This document shows, in pieces, positions 18,199 to 25,275 of a stretch of 40,128 nt of DNA (position 1 is the first letter of the stretch; each line of letters opens with the position of its first letter). The DNA lies in contig CAYUUW010000010.1 of assembly GCA_964448005.1 (NCBI GenBank), forward strand, positions 1 through 40,128, read 5' to 3'. Made by a program: the position numbers and the translations under genes. The notes beneath the pieces are model-generated. The model did no database searches. It was not told the DNA's origin and saw only the letters and a list, made by a program, of their open reading frames with translations. The stretch comes from CAYUUW01 sp964448005 (lineage in GTDB: Bacteria; Patescibacteriota; Gracilibacteria; UM-FILTER-43-11).

Positions 18199-18247
18199 CT
18201 GGTGGGCGTTTTTTTGACGCAAAAAGAAGATAAAGCCCACCTTGCTT

Positions 18248-20257
18248 ATGCCCGAGAACAAACAAAGCTATTCGGCCGAAAGCATTCAGGTGCTGGAAGG
18301 GTTGGACCCTGTGCGAAAGCGCCCGGGAATGTATATCGGCACCACCGATGTGCGGGGCCTGCACCACTTGGTCTGGGAGATCGTGGACAATTCCATCGAC
18401 GAAGCCATGGCCGGCCACTGCGACCATGTCCAGGTGATCATGAATCCCGATGGAAGCGTGACCGTGAACGACAATGGGCGAGGCATTCCTGTGGACAAGC
18501 ACAAGTCGACAGGCGTTTCCGCCCTGGAGACCGTGCTCACTACCCTGCATGCCGGAGGAAAATTCGGCGGAGAGGCTTCCGGCTACAAGGTTTCCGGAGG
18601 ATTGCATGGGGTGGGCGCTGCTGTGGTGAATGCCCTTTCCACCAAGCTGGTGGCCGAAGTGCGCCGCGATGGCAAGCTGTACCGCCAGGAGTATGCCGTC
18701 GGCAAGCCTCTTTCCCCGATTCATGTCGCAGGCGAAGCCTCCGGCACAGGAACTTCGATCACCTTTTGGCCCGACGCCTCGATTTTCGAGACCACGGAAT
18801 TCGACGAATCCACCATCCTCACCCGCCTTCGCCAGCAGGCCTACCTGACCAAAGGAGTCACCTTGTCCTTCGAGGACCGCCGCCCCGGAAAGCAGCCTTC
18901 GGGCTACCCGGAAGGGCTTCCCTACCGCTACGCCTTCTGCTTCGAGGGCGGGGTGAGGTCCTACGTGGAGCACCTGAACCACAACAAGGAGCCCCTCAGC
19001 GAAGTCATCTACATCGAAAAGGAGACGCCCGAGGCCAATATCGAAATCGCCCTGCAGTACACCCATGCCTACAACGAGAACATCATCACTTTCGCCAACA
19101 ACATCCATACCCCCGAGGGCGGCATGCATCTGACCGGCTACCGATCCGCCCTGACGCGCTCCATCAACGCCTACGCCCGGGCCAAAGGCTTCCTGAAGGA
19201 CAAGGATGAGAACCTCACCAACGAGGATGTGCGCGAAGGCATGACAGCCGTGGTTTCGGTGAAGCTGGCGGAGCCTCAGTTCGAAGGGCAGACCAAGTCC
19301 AAGCTTGGCAACCCCGAAGTGCGCAGCGTGGTGGAGGCGGTCTTCAGCGAAAAGTTCGCCGAGTACCTGGAGGAGAACCCCAACAGCGCCAAGCTGATCA
19401 TGGGCAAAGGCATGCTGGCCGCCCAGGCCCGCAGGGCCAGCCGCGCTGCCCGCGAAACCGTGCTCCGCAAAGGGGCATTGGAGGGCATGACGCTTCCCGG
19501 AAAGCTGGCTGATTGCACTTCGCGCGACCCCTCCCGTTCGGAAATATACTTGGTGGAGGGCGATTCGGCTGGCGGCAGCGCCAAGCAAGGGCGCGACCGC
19601 TACACCCAGGCCATTCTGCCTCTGCGCGGCAAAATCCTGAACGTGGAGCAGGCTCGCCTGGACAGGATGCTGGCCAACAACGAGATCAAGGCCCTGATCA
19701 TTGCCATGGGCACGGGAATCGGAGACACTTTCGATCTGGAGAAGATCCGCTACAAGCGAATCATCATCATGACGGATGCCGATGTGGACGGAGCCCATAT
19801 TCGCACGCTTCTGCTCACTTTCTTCTTCCGCTACTTCCGCCCCGTCATCGATGCCGGATACCTCTACATTGCCCAGCCGCCGCTCTACAAGCTGACGCGA
19901 GGAAAGCAAAGCCGATACATTCTGCCCAACGATCCTGTGGAGGAGATCTTCCGCGAATGGGGGGTGGACACGCAGCTGAATGACGAGGAGGAGGCGGCCG
20001 AAGAGCTTGCCGAAGGGGAGGCTCAGGAAAAGAAGGGGAAGAAGACGGGCGTTCAGCGCTACAAGGGCTTGGGGGAAATGAACCCCGAGCAGCTGTGGGA
20101 GACTACCATGAATCCCGAGAACCGGAGGATGTGGAAGGTCACCGTGGAGGACGCCGAGCTGGCGGATTCCATTTTCGACACCCTGATGGGCTCGGAGGTG
20201 CTGCCTCGGAGGAAGTTCATTCAGACCCATGCCAAGAAGGCGAATATCGATATCTAG
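18248..20257 (+). CDS. gyrB: DNA gyrase subunit B
   Basis: 669 residues. ATPase subunit of gyrase, which introduces negative supercoils. Seen: GHKL ATPase with LEGLDPVRKRPGMYIGTTD, WEIVDNSIDEAMAGH, DNGRGIPVD and GGLHGVGAAVVNALS; transducer EGQTKSKLGN; TOPRIM YLVEGDSAGGSAKQGRDR, LPLRGKILNVEQARLDRML and MTDADVDGAHIRTLLLTFFF; C-terminal QRYKGLGEMNPEQLWETTMN and RRKFIQTHAKKANIDI. Length and the short post-TOPRIM region point to the standard non-proteobacterial GyrB rather than ParE. ATG 18248 (MPENKQ) is preferred to the in-frame TTG at 18242. gyrA is not adjacent; secF follows after 72 bp and may be co-transcribed. Confidence 0.96.
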   Translation: MPENKQSYSAESIQVLEGLDPVRKRPGMYIGTTDVRGLHHLVWEIVDNSIDEAMAGHCDHVQVIMNPDGSVTVNDNGRGIPVDKHKSTGVSALETVLTTLHAGGKFGGEASGYKVSGGLHGVGAAVVNALSTKLVAEVRRDGKLYRQEYAVGKPLSPIHVAGEASGTGTSITFWPDASIFETTEFDESTILTRLRQQAYLTKGVTLSFEDRRPGKQPSGYPEGLPYRYAFCFEGGVRSYVEHLNHNKEPLSEVIYIEKETPEANIEIALQYTHAYNENIITFANNIHTPEGGMHLTGYRSALTRSINAYARAKGFLKDKDENLTNEDVREGMTAVVSVKLAEPQFEGQTKSKLGNPEVRSVVEAVFSEKFAEYLEENPNSAKLIMGKGMLAAQARRASRAARETVLRKGALEGMTLPGKLADCTSRDPSRSEIYLVEGDSAGGSAKQGRDRYTQAILPLRGKILNVEQARLDRMLANNEIKALIIAMGTGIGDTFDLEKIRYKRIIIMTDADVDGAHIRTLLLTFFFRYFRPVIDAGYLYIAQPPLYKLTRGKQSRYILPNDPVEEIFREWGVDTQLNDEEEAAEELAEGEAQEKKGKKTGVQRYKGLGEMNPEQLWETTMNPENRRMWKVTVEDAELADSIFDTLMGSEVLPRRKFIQTHAKKANIDI

Positions 20258-20276
20258 CCCCGTTTAGACTTCCGGC

Positions 20277-20295
20277 TGGCCAGGCCTCCTGGCCA
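20277..20295. repeat. Hairpin between gyrB and secF
   Basis: Perfect TGGCCAGG-CCT-CCTGGCCA stem without a T-run, 20 bp after the gyrB stop. It is more likely an mRNA-stability hairpin than a terminator. Confidence 0.45.
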
Positions 20296-20329
20296 AGCCT
20301 CCATTAACCATAATCAATCCCTCTTCCCC

Positions 20330-21265
20330 ATGAAAAAGCATTTCAGCTTCATCCGCCTCAGCTGGCTCTGGTTTTCTCTCTCTGCCGCAGTCATCCTTGT
20401 CGGAGCGGCAAGCATGGTCATCAACCAGGTTCGCCTGGGATCCCCTTTGGCCCTGGGAATCGATTTCGCGGGAGGTTCTTTGATGGAGCTGGATTTTGAG
20501 GCGGAAAGTGTCGATCGCCAGGCTCTGGAAGAAGCGATCCATGCCGCCTATCCGGACAGCGTCAGCCAGATCACCCTCAATGACCAGGGCAGCTATATGG
20601 TCCAAGCCAAGGACATGTCGCAGGAGCAGATGCTTCAGGTCAGCGAGTCCATTCGCCAGAAACTGGGGGATTTCCAGCTCCTGCGCTTCAACACGATCGG
20701 CCCCAAAATCGGAGCGACGCTCAGGCAGAAGGCGATTGTCGCCCTTTCCATTGCTTCAATCGCCATCGTGCTTTACATCGCCTACGCCTTCCGCACCATT
20801 CCCAAGCGAGTGAGTCCGTGGCGCTTCGGCTTCGCCGCCATTGCGGCCCTGCTGCACGATATCCTGATCACCCTGGGGGTCTTCGCCCTCCTTGGCTACG
20901 AGATCGATGCCCTGTTCATCACGGCCCTGCTCACCATCATGGGCTTTTCCGTGCACGACACGATCGTGGTTTTCGACCGCATCCGGGAGAATCTCAAGGG
21001 TCAAACCCGCGATCAGACTTTCTCCGACATCGCCGACATCAGCTTGCGCCAGACCATGGCCCGATCCATCAACACGTCGCTTTCCACCCTGCTGCCTCTT
21101 CTGGCCCTCTATTTCTGGGGCTCAGAATCGATCCATCATTTCGTCTTTGCCCTGATCGTCGGAATCGTGGTGGGAACCTATTCCTCCGTTTTCATCGCCA
21201 GCCCGCTGCTGAGCCTGTGGCAGGGCAGAAAGGAGCTGCGCCAGTCCATCAAGCCTACTGCGTAG
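20330..21265 (+). CDS. secF: Protein translocase subunit SecF
   Basis: 311 residues. SecF with SecD uses the proton gradient to help pull exported proteins through SecYEG. Seen: N-terminal membrane helix (about 10-31); periplasmic P1 domain starting with the family signature LGIDFAGGSLMEL (42-54); membrane helices 2-6 from about residue 138; the SecF signature MGFSVHDTIVVFDRIRENLK; RSINTSLSTLLPLLALYFWG near the fifth helix. secD is not next to it, although the two are usually linked or fused. It follows gyrB in the same direction. Confidence 0.95.
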   Translation: MKKHFSFIRLSWLWFSLSAAVILVGAASMVINQVRLGSPLALGIDFAGGSLMELDFEAESVDRQALEEAIHAAYPDSVSQITLNDQGSYMVQAKDMSQEQMLQVSESIRQKLGDFQLLRFNTIGPKIGATLRQKAIVALSIASIAIVLYIAYAFRTIPKRVSPWRFGFAAIAALLHDILITLGVFALLGYEIDALFITALLTIMGFSVHDTIVVFDRIRENLKGQTRDQTFSDIADISLRQTMARSINTSLSTLLPLLALYFWGSESIHHFVFALIVGIVVGTYSSVFIASPLLSLWQGRKELRQSIKPTA

Positions 21266-21277
21266 CCCGACCCCGGA

Positions 21278-21448
21278 ATTCCCCTGGGCGGACAGGCAAG
21301 GGAAGGGTATGCTTCTTGCACATGCGCCCATAGCCCCGAAGGGGGGCCTTCGGCCCTTAACGGATAAAGTCCCGGTCTTCGGTCCCGATGTTCATCGGGA
21401 CGATTCCCCTGGGCGGACAGGCAGCCTAAGGGTATTCTTCTGGCACAT
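21278..21448. repeat. 125-bp tandem duplication of a tRNA-Arg unit
   Basis: ATTCCCCTGGGCGGACAGGC at 21278 recurs at 21403, and GCGCCCATAG at 21324 recurs at 21449, both with a period of 125 bp. Each unit is a tRNA 3' end, a spacer with AGGGTAT(G/T)CTTCT, then a tRNA 5' end. A tRNA 3' fragment thus stands at 21278-21290, a broken tRNA at 21324-21415 and an intact one at 21449. Confidence 0.8.
21324..21415 (+). pseudogene. tRNA-Arg pseudogene broken by two palindromes
   Basis: Aligned to the intact tRNA-Arg(TCG), this copy keeps GCGCCCATAGC, TTAACGGATAAAGTCCCGG and CGATTCCC. It has a 22-nt insertion after position 11 (21335-21356, hairpin CCGAAGG-GGGG-CCTTCGG), and its anticodon 3' arm to T-arm is replaced by the hairpin TCCCGATG-TT-CATCGGGA (21383-21400). 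The 3' end is GGGCGGAC rather than GGGCGCACCA. It cannot fold as a tRNA. Confidence 0.8.
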
Positions 21449-21523
21449 GCGCCCATAGCTTAACGGATAAAGTCCCGGTCTTCGGAACCGGTTATGGGGG
21501 TTCGATTCCCTCTGGGCGCACCA
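21449..21523 (+). tRNA. tRNA-Arg (anticodon TCG)
   Basis: Acceptor GCGCCCA pairs with TGGGCGC; D arm GCTTAACGGATAAAGT; anticodon stem CCGGT/ACCGG with loop CTTCGGA, so the anticodon is TCG and reads CGA and relatives; T arm with GGTTCGATTCCC. The 3' CCA is encoded. Confidence 0.9.
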
Positions 21524-21534
21524 TCAAAAACCAC

Positions 21535-21612
21535 GGGCGGGTAGCTCAGTTTGGCTAGAGCGCAGCATTCGCATTGCTGAGGTCGAGGGTTCGAGTCCCT
21601 TCCGGTCCACCA
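21535..21612 (+). tRNA. tRNA-Ala (anticodon CGC)
   Basis: Acceptor GGGCGGG / CCGGTCC has the G3-U70 wobble pair that marks alanine tRNAs, but a G-G mismatch at position 5-68. D arm GCTCAGTTTGGCTAGAGC; anticodon stem CAGCA/TGCTG with loop TTCGCAT, so the anticodon is CGC; T loop TTCGAGT; encoded CCA. It follows tRNA-Arg after 11 bp, so the two are likely co-transcribed. Confidence 0.85.
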
Positions 21613-21887
21613 GCCTTCGTTTGCCGTGAATGAAATGAGCGGGAATAAGAAGGCTGTCATTCGTAGCTTAAGCGAAGAATGGCAAACTTCGGCTGGCAAG
21701 CCATTCAAGGAACTCGAATTTTTTTATCCCTTAAATGAGCTACGGATAGTTGGCCATCCATAAATGAGCATGATAACCGTCTGTAGCTCTTGCCGTTGCG
21801 TAGCCGCTATGGCGAAGCACGGTTAGCGAAAAAGCCTAATCGTTTTCATTTTCCAGAAGCTCTGCAAAGTATTTCTTAGGAAAAGAA
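21613..21887. other. Intergenic region without a recognised gene
   Basis: No reading frame or RNA gene supported. It contains imperfect inverted repeats (for example CATTCGTAGCTTAAGCGAAGAATG at about 21658-21682) and looks like decayed sequence. Confidence 0.5.
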
Positions 21888-21926
21888 AAAAGCCTTGCGC
21901 GGTCTCATTGACCGCGCAAGGCTTTT
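21888..21926 (-). terminator. Terminator of the GCS2-type gene
   Basis: Perfect 17-bp stem AAAAGCCTTGCGCGGTC / GACCGCGCAAGGCTTTT with a TCATT loop, directly after the minus-strand stop at 21929. A-run and T-run on either side make it bidirectional. Confidence 0.85.
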
Positions 21927-21928
21927 GG

Positions 21929-22816
21929 CTACGCGCAGACGATGGCCAGCACCTTCTCTAGCTGGCGCTGGAATTGCTCGTCCGCCCTGCGAGCCATGGG
22001 GCGAACTTCGATGCACAGGGCGTTGCCGTAACGCCTGAGCCTAAAGTGCCACCAAATGCTGCGCAGGTAGAGAGGCGCCTGCAGACGGCTCACCGCTTGA
22101 AGCGGCACAAGGCGGGCGCCCTGCACCACATCGTGTCGGGCAAGCGCTTGGCAGTAATCCTCCAGCGATTCAAACGCCAGGGGGCCTCCGTAGCGGTCGG
22201 AAAGATACTGCGCAGAGGAACCTGCGATATATCGTTTCCAAACCGCATCTTGCGGAAAATCCGCCAAGAACGAACCGACGCCTTGCCCGAGCCTGTTCAG
22301 GATCCCCATCGCTTCCTGCGGAGAGACCGAGAGGGTGAACTGAACCGACGAGGTGCGCGCAAGCGGAGCAAGCGCCTCTCGTCCATCCAGCTTCAGCCAG
22401 GTCGCATCCCTCTCGTCCGGAATGACCAGCAGGTCTTCGTCGCCGTGCAGGATTGGCGCAAGGAATGGCTGCGCGCCGACCCTGCGAGCAGACTCGTAGA
22501 GCTGGGCGAGGCATTTCCGCATGACATCGAGCACCCCAGTGGGCGTCGAGGCTGCCGTGGCGACCTCCATGTTGTGGCGGCCAAGCTCGTAGAAGATCTT
22601 GTTGCCGTCCGGATCCGCAAGGGCTGTTGTCAGATCGCCTTTGCGGCCATTCACGGTCCAGCCGTTTTCGGCCAGGTGGCCCAGCATTTTTTGAGACGTT
22701 TGGGTCTGGACGGCTTGGCCGTCCCTATCCACAAACTGGGTTTCCACCTCCGCTCCAATAGTCGCAAGTGTCCGCGATGTGATTCCGTCCGTGAAGTAGC
22801 TGACGAGCCTCTGCAT
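21929..22816 (-). CDS. Glutamate-cysteine ligase-like (GCS2 family) protein
   Basis: 295 residues. GCS2/YbdK proteins are ATP-dependent carboxylate-amine ligases. Seen: IGAEVETQFVD (the family's GxExExxxVD), FYELGRHNMEVATAA (ELxxxxxExxT), VQFTLSVSP where the family has xHVHVGV, and a C-terminal RSIWWHFRLR...CIEVRPMARR (Rxxxx...xEVRxxD). The HxHxG histidines are absent (QFTLS), so the substrate may differ from glutamate and cysteine. The start is fixed at ATG 22816 by a strong Shine-Dalgarno (AAAGGAGGG at about 22821-22829, minus strand), one of the few in the window; an in-frame ATG at 22834 precedes that site. Own terminator at 21888-21926. Confidence 0.72.
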   Translation of the reverse strand: MQRLVSYFTDGITSRTLATIGAEVETQFVDRDGQAVQTQTSQKMLGHLAENGWTVNGRKGDLTTALADPDGNKIFYELGRHNMEVATAASTPTGVLDVMRKCLAQLYESARRVGAQPFLAPILHGDEDLLVIPDERDATWLKLDGREALAPLARTSSVQFTLSVSPQEAMGILNRLGQGVGSFLADFPQDAVWKRYIAGSSAQYLSDRYGGPLAFESLEDYCQALARHDVVQGARLVPLQAVSRLQAPLYLRSIWWHFRLRRYGNALCIEVRPMARRADEQFQRQLEKVLAIVCA

Positions 22817-22926
22817 GTTTCCCTCCTTTTTCAAGGAACTGTATTCGCCATTCTGTCGTGGGTAGGCAAACGCAACCCTCCTCCAATCATGGAGGGGGCT
22901 GGCTTCATGCGAGACGGAAATTCATA

Positions 22927-23241
22927 TCAAGACAACCCTCTCCGTGATTGGATGGGGCTATGATGATGAAGCCTGCCGATAATCATTCTGTAGCCAGCCC
23001 CTTTGCCGTTCAGCCATTTCGCGACACGGGCAACGGTGGCCGAGCTTAAGCCGGTCTCCTTTTCAATGAGTGAGTATGGTATTTTTTCCGTGAGCATTTC
23101 CGCTGCTTTTAGACGATTCGCCAATTCCATGATTTCCTTCTCTGTCATCAGGTCGCGCAAAAACCGCTCGGCTTCATTCTCCGTTTTAAGCGCCAAGATG
23201 GCCTGGATCAGCCTTTGATTTCCTTTGCCTTTCCAATCCAT
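22927..23241 (-). CDS. YerC/YecD-type TrpR-family regulator
   Basis: 104 residues, the family length. The Trp-repressor superfamily fold is visible: a leader helix, FLRDLMTEKEIMELANRLKAAEMLTEKIPYSLIEKETGLSSATVARVAKWLN with the helix-turn-helix at about residues 53-78. YerC-like proteins are DNA-binding regulators whose effectors are mostly unknown. The promoter (23248-23276) puts the transcript start at the ATG, and an inverted repeat ACTTT-ATC-AAAGT covers its -10, suggesting autoregulation. It lies 110 bp upstream of the GCS2-type gene on the same strand and may control it. Confidence 0.9.
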   Translation of the reverse strand: MDWKGKGNQRLIQAILALKTENEAERFLRDLMTEKEIMELANRLKAAEMLTEKIPYSLIEKETGLSSATVARVAKWLNGKGAGYRMIIGRLHHHSPIQSRRGLS

Positions 23242-23247
23242 GCCGTC

Positions 23248-23276
23248 ACTTTATCAAAGTAAAGCGATTTGGTCAA
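23248..23276 (-). promoter_or_regulatory. yerC promoter with palindrome over -10, leaderless
   Basis: Minus strand: -35 TTGACC (23271-23276), 17-bp spacer, -10 TAAAGT (23248-23253), ATG 6 nt further. The inverted repeat at 23248-23260 (ACTTT/AAAGT) overlaps the -10. Confidence 0.6.
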
Positions 23277-23319
23277 ATAAAAAAACTTCTCCATGCCTTG
23301 AAATTTAAGCGCACATCCC

Positions 23320-23745
23320 ATGACTCAGGATTTTTCGGCCCAGCGGGTGAAGGAATATCGCTTCTGGGAAATCTATGTTCATCCGAACCAGGGGTACCTT
23401 GGGCGCTGTGTGGTTTGGTGCAAAAGGCCTGATGCTCTGGATCTGGCCGATGCCCTTCCTGAAGAGCAGTCTGAGCTGTTTTCCGTTTTGCATGAATTGA
23501 GGGCGGCTGCGAAAGGGGCTTTTGGGCCCGATTGGTTCAACTACGCTTTTTTGGGAAACGAAACCCGGCACTTGCATGGCCATTTCATTCCCCGCTATCA
23601 AGCAGAAAGGCATTTCATGGGCTTCTCCTTTAAGGATGAGCGCTTTGGCCTCAATTACCTCACCGACAAGAATTTCATCACTGCCTCCGAGCTGCTTGAG
23701 GCTGTGAAGGGGGTCTATAGGGCTGCCCTGAATCAAGTTGCTTGA
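23320..23745 (+). CDS. HIT-family nucleotide hydrolase/transferase
   Basis: 141 residues. HIT proteins cleave nucleoside phosphate bonds (for example AMP-lysine or dinucleoside polyphosphates). Seen: a strand pair GYLGRCVVWCKRPDAL in the place of the family's GHxLVxPKRH, FNYAFLGNE, and the histidine triad HLHGHFIPR (His84, His86, His88). The C-terminal 40 residues extend beyond the triad more than in minimal HIT proteins. It is divergently oriented from the yerC-like gene with 78 bp between them. Confidence 0.88.
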   Translation: MTQDFSAQRVKEYRFWEIYVHPNQGYLGRCVVWCKRPDALDLADALPEEQSELFSVLHELRAAAKGAFGPDWFNYAFLGNETRHLHGHFIPRYQAERHFMGFSFKDERFGLNYLTDKNFITASELLEAVKGVYRAALNQVA

Positions 23746-23819
23746 GGGCTTGGCTCCAATCCGGAGCATTCCCTAAGCTGCTTCTGCTAGTTTTTCGAGG
23801 CTTATTTTTGCTTGAACCT

Positions 23820-23847
23820 TTGCCTTTGCCTCTTTTTCGCCTACACT
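23820..23847 (+). promoter_or_regulatory. Promoter of a short terminated transcript
   Basis: -35 TTGCCT (23820-23825), 16-bp spacer, -10 TACACT (23842-23847). The same -10 hexamer is used before gyrB and the GT4 gene. Confidence 0.45.
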
Positions 23848-23853
23848 ATTCCC

Positions 23854-24076
23854 GCCCATGCCAATCCCTCCGAATCCTCCAACTCCATCCGTTTAGCCAG
23901 ACCCGTCGTGCCCCCATGATCCATCGTATCGGACGCTTTTGGGGCGGTGCGAACAGTGCGGTAGGGAGGTGGGGACGCTTGATCCGCCACCTTCTCCTGC
24001 AGAGGAGTCTGGTCCGCCGCTCTCTCCGACCGATGGCTGAACCTTGGCTGGGCGCCTTGCGCCCAGCTTCTTTTTT
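23854..24076 (+). ncRNA. Possible leader RNA/sRNA with proline-rich peptide
   Basis: A transcript from the promoter at 23820-23847 would end at the terminator at 24047-24076, about 220 nt. It would begin at or next to an ATG (23858) opening a 12-codon ORF, MPIPPNPPTPSV, then carry hairpins (for example CTCCT-GCAG-AGGAG near 23995-24008). Its terminator stands directly before the GT4 gene, so it may be an attenuator leader or a separate small RNA. A 60-codon frame (23916-24098) also crosses it but runs through the terminator stem, and I do not call it a gene. Confidence 0.35.
24047..24076 (+). terminator. Rho-independent terminator before GT4 gene
   Basis: GCTGGGCGC-CTT-GCGCCCAGC followed by TTCTTTTTT. 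Confidence 0.8.
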
Positions 24077-24082
24077 GCGTGC

Positions 24083-24088
24083 TACACT
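24083..24088 (+). promoter_or_regulatory. -10 box of the GT4 gene, leaderless
   Basis: TACACT ends 6 nt before the ATG at 24095. A poor -35 (TTGCGC, 24057-24062) lies 20 bp upstream, inside the terminator stem. Confidence 0.4.
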
Positions 24089-24094
24089 GGGCCC

Positions 24095-25231
24095 ATGAAA
24101 ATCGCCATCGACCTTCGTCCGCTCATGGGCGGAAACACCAGCGGAGTGGAGCTTTACCTTCGCCGGATGCTCGAGGTCCTTATGGAACTGGATCCGACGA
24201 ATGAGTACCTGCTGTGGTGGAATGCCTTCGGAAAAATAGAAATCCCTGGCCTGCCTCCACCTTCCGCCCGGGTGCGGCTGCGCCAGACCCGCTGGCCCAA
24301 CCGGCTGCTGAACCTGTGCCTGAGCCTATTGCGCTGGCCCAAGATCGATCGCCTGATCGGCGAAAGGATCGATGCGCTGTGGGTGCCCGATCCTCGTCCC
24401 GCTCCGGTTTCGGCCCATTGCCGCAAGCTCATCACCTTCCACGATCTTTCCTTCCACGACTTTCCTTCCTCCTTCAACTTCAAGACCCGCTTGTGGCACA
24501 AGCTGCTGCGGCCAAAAAAAGAGGCGCGGGAAGCCGATCGGATCATCGCCGTCAGCCGCTTCACCCAAACTCGCCTCACGGAGGCCTATGGCCTGCCTTT
24601 GGGCAAAATCAGCGCCCTTCACGAAGCGTCGCCCATTCTGCAGCGGGATTTGCAGCGGACGGACGATTGGCCGGCGATCCGAGGACGCTACGGCCTGCCC
24701 GATGGCCCTTACTTCCTCTGCCTTTCCACCTTGGAGCCGCGCAAAAACCTGAAAGGCGTGCTGCAGGCCTATGCCCTGTACCGCAGTCAGGGCGGGGGAG
24801 TGCCCCTGGTGATCGCCGGCAAGCTTCGCCCAGACATCTTCGCCCGATTCGATCTGCCGGCCTGCGAAGGGGTGCTTTTCACAGGCTTCGTGGAAGAGGC
24901 GCACAAGCCCGCCCTCTATCGGCACGCCCTGGCTTTTCTTTACCTTTCGCTCTACGAAGGCTTCGGGCTGCCGATTCTGGAAGCCATGCACTGCGGCACC
25001 CCAGTGCTCTGCTCCAATCGGGGGGCGATGGCCGAAGTGGCCGGGCGAGGGGCCTTTTTGGTCGACCCCAAAGACGAGGCGGCACTGGCCCGGGCGATGG
25101 CCAGAATAGAGCGGGATGGGGACCTTCGGCTTCATCTGATCCGCCAGGGGCGGCTTCGGGCGAAGGAATTCTCCTGGAAGGATTGCGGCAGGGGTTTGCT
25201 GGAACTGCTGTCCTCCCAGGCTCGAGGCTGA
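24095..25231 (+). CDS. GT4-family glycosyltransferase
   Basis: 378 residues, GT-B fold. The enzyme moves a sugar from a nucleotide donor to a glycan or lipid acceptor at the inner membrane face. Seen: N-terminal KIAIDLRPLMGGNTSGVELYL (glycine-rich loop 11-17); HDLSFHDFP and IIAVSRFTQTRL; the C-terminal Glycos_transf_1 domain with FLCLSTLEPRKNLKGVLQAY, GVLFTGFVEEAHKPALY, and the donor-site LSLYEGFGLPILEAMHCGTPVL (E-x7-E motif), then SNRGAMAEVAG. Close to mannosyl/rhamnosyl transferases of this family; exact sugar unknown. Likely partner of rmlA and the O-antigen ligase-like protein in surface glycan synthesis. Confidence 0.92.
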   Translation: MKIAIDLRPLMGGNTSGVELYLRRMLEVLMELDPTNEYLLWWNAFGKIEIPGLPPPSARVRLRQTRWPNRLLNLCLSLLRWPKIDRLIGERIDALWVPDPRPAPVSAHCRKLITFHDLSFHDFPSSFNFKTRLWHKLLRPKKEAREADRIIAVSRFTQTRLTEAYGLPLGKISALHEASPILQRDLQRTDDWPAIRGRYGLPDGPYFLCLSTLEPRKNLKGVLQAYALYRSQGGGVPLVIAGKLRPDIFARFDLPACEGVLFTGFVEEAHKPALYRHALAFLYLSLYEGFGLPILEAMHCGTPVLCSNRGAMAEVAGRGAFLVDPKDEAALARAMARIERDGDLRLHLIRQGRLRAKEFSWKDCGRGLLELLSSQARG

Positions 25232-25275
25232 TACTATGGTTTCGCCCCCCAATTTATTTCCCTTTTTTCTGCCTT

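Noticed and set aside
18152..20230. A 692-codon open frame on the minus strand opposite gyrB
   Set aside because: It is antisense to a certain gyrB gene, has the H/G/L/V-rich composition typical of antisense frames in GC-rich genes, and has no family similarity.
23742..24098. A 118-codon open frame between the HIT and GT4 genes
   Set aside because: It crosses a predicted promoter and a strong terminator, overlaps the GT4 start, and its R/L-rich sequence has no domain.
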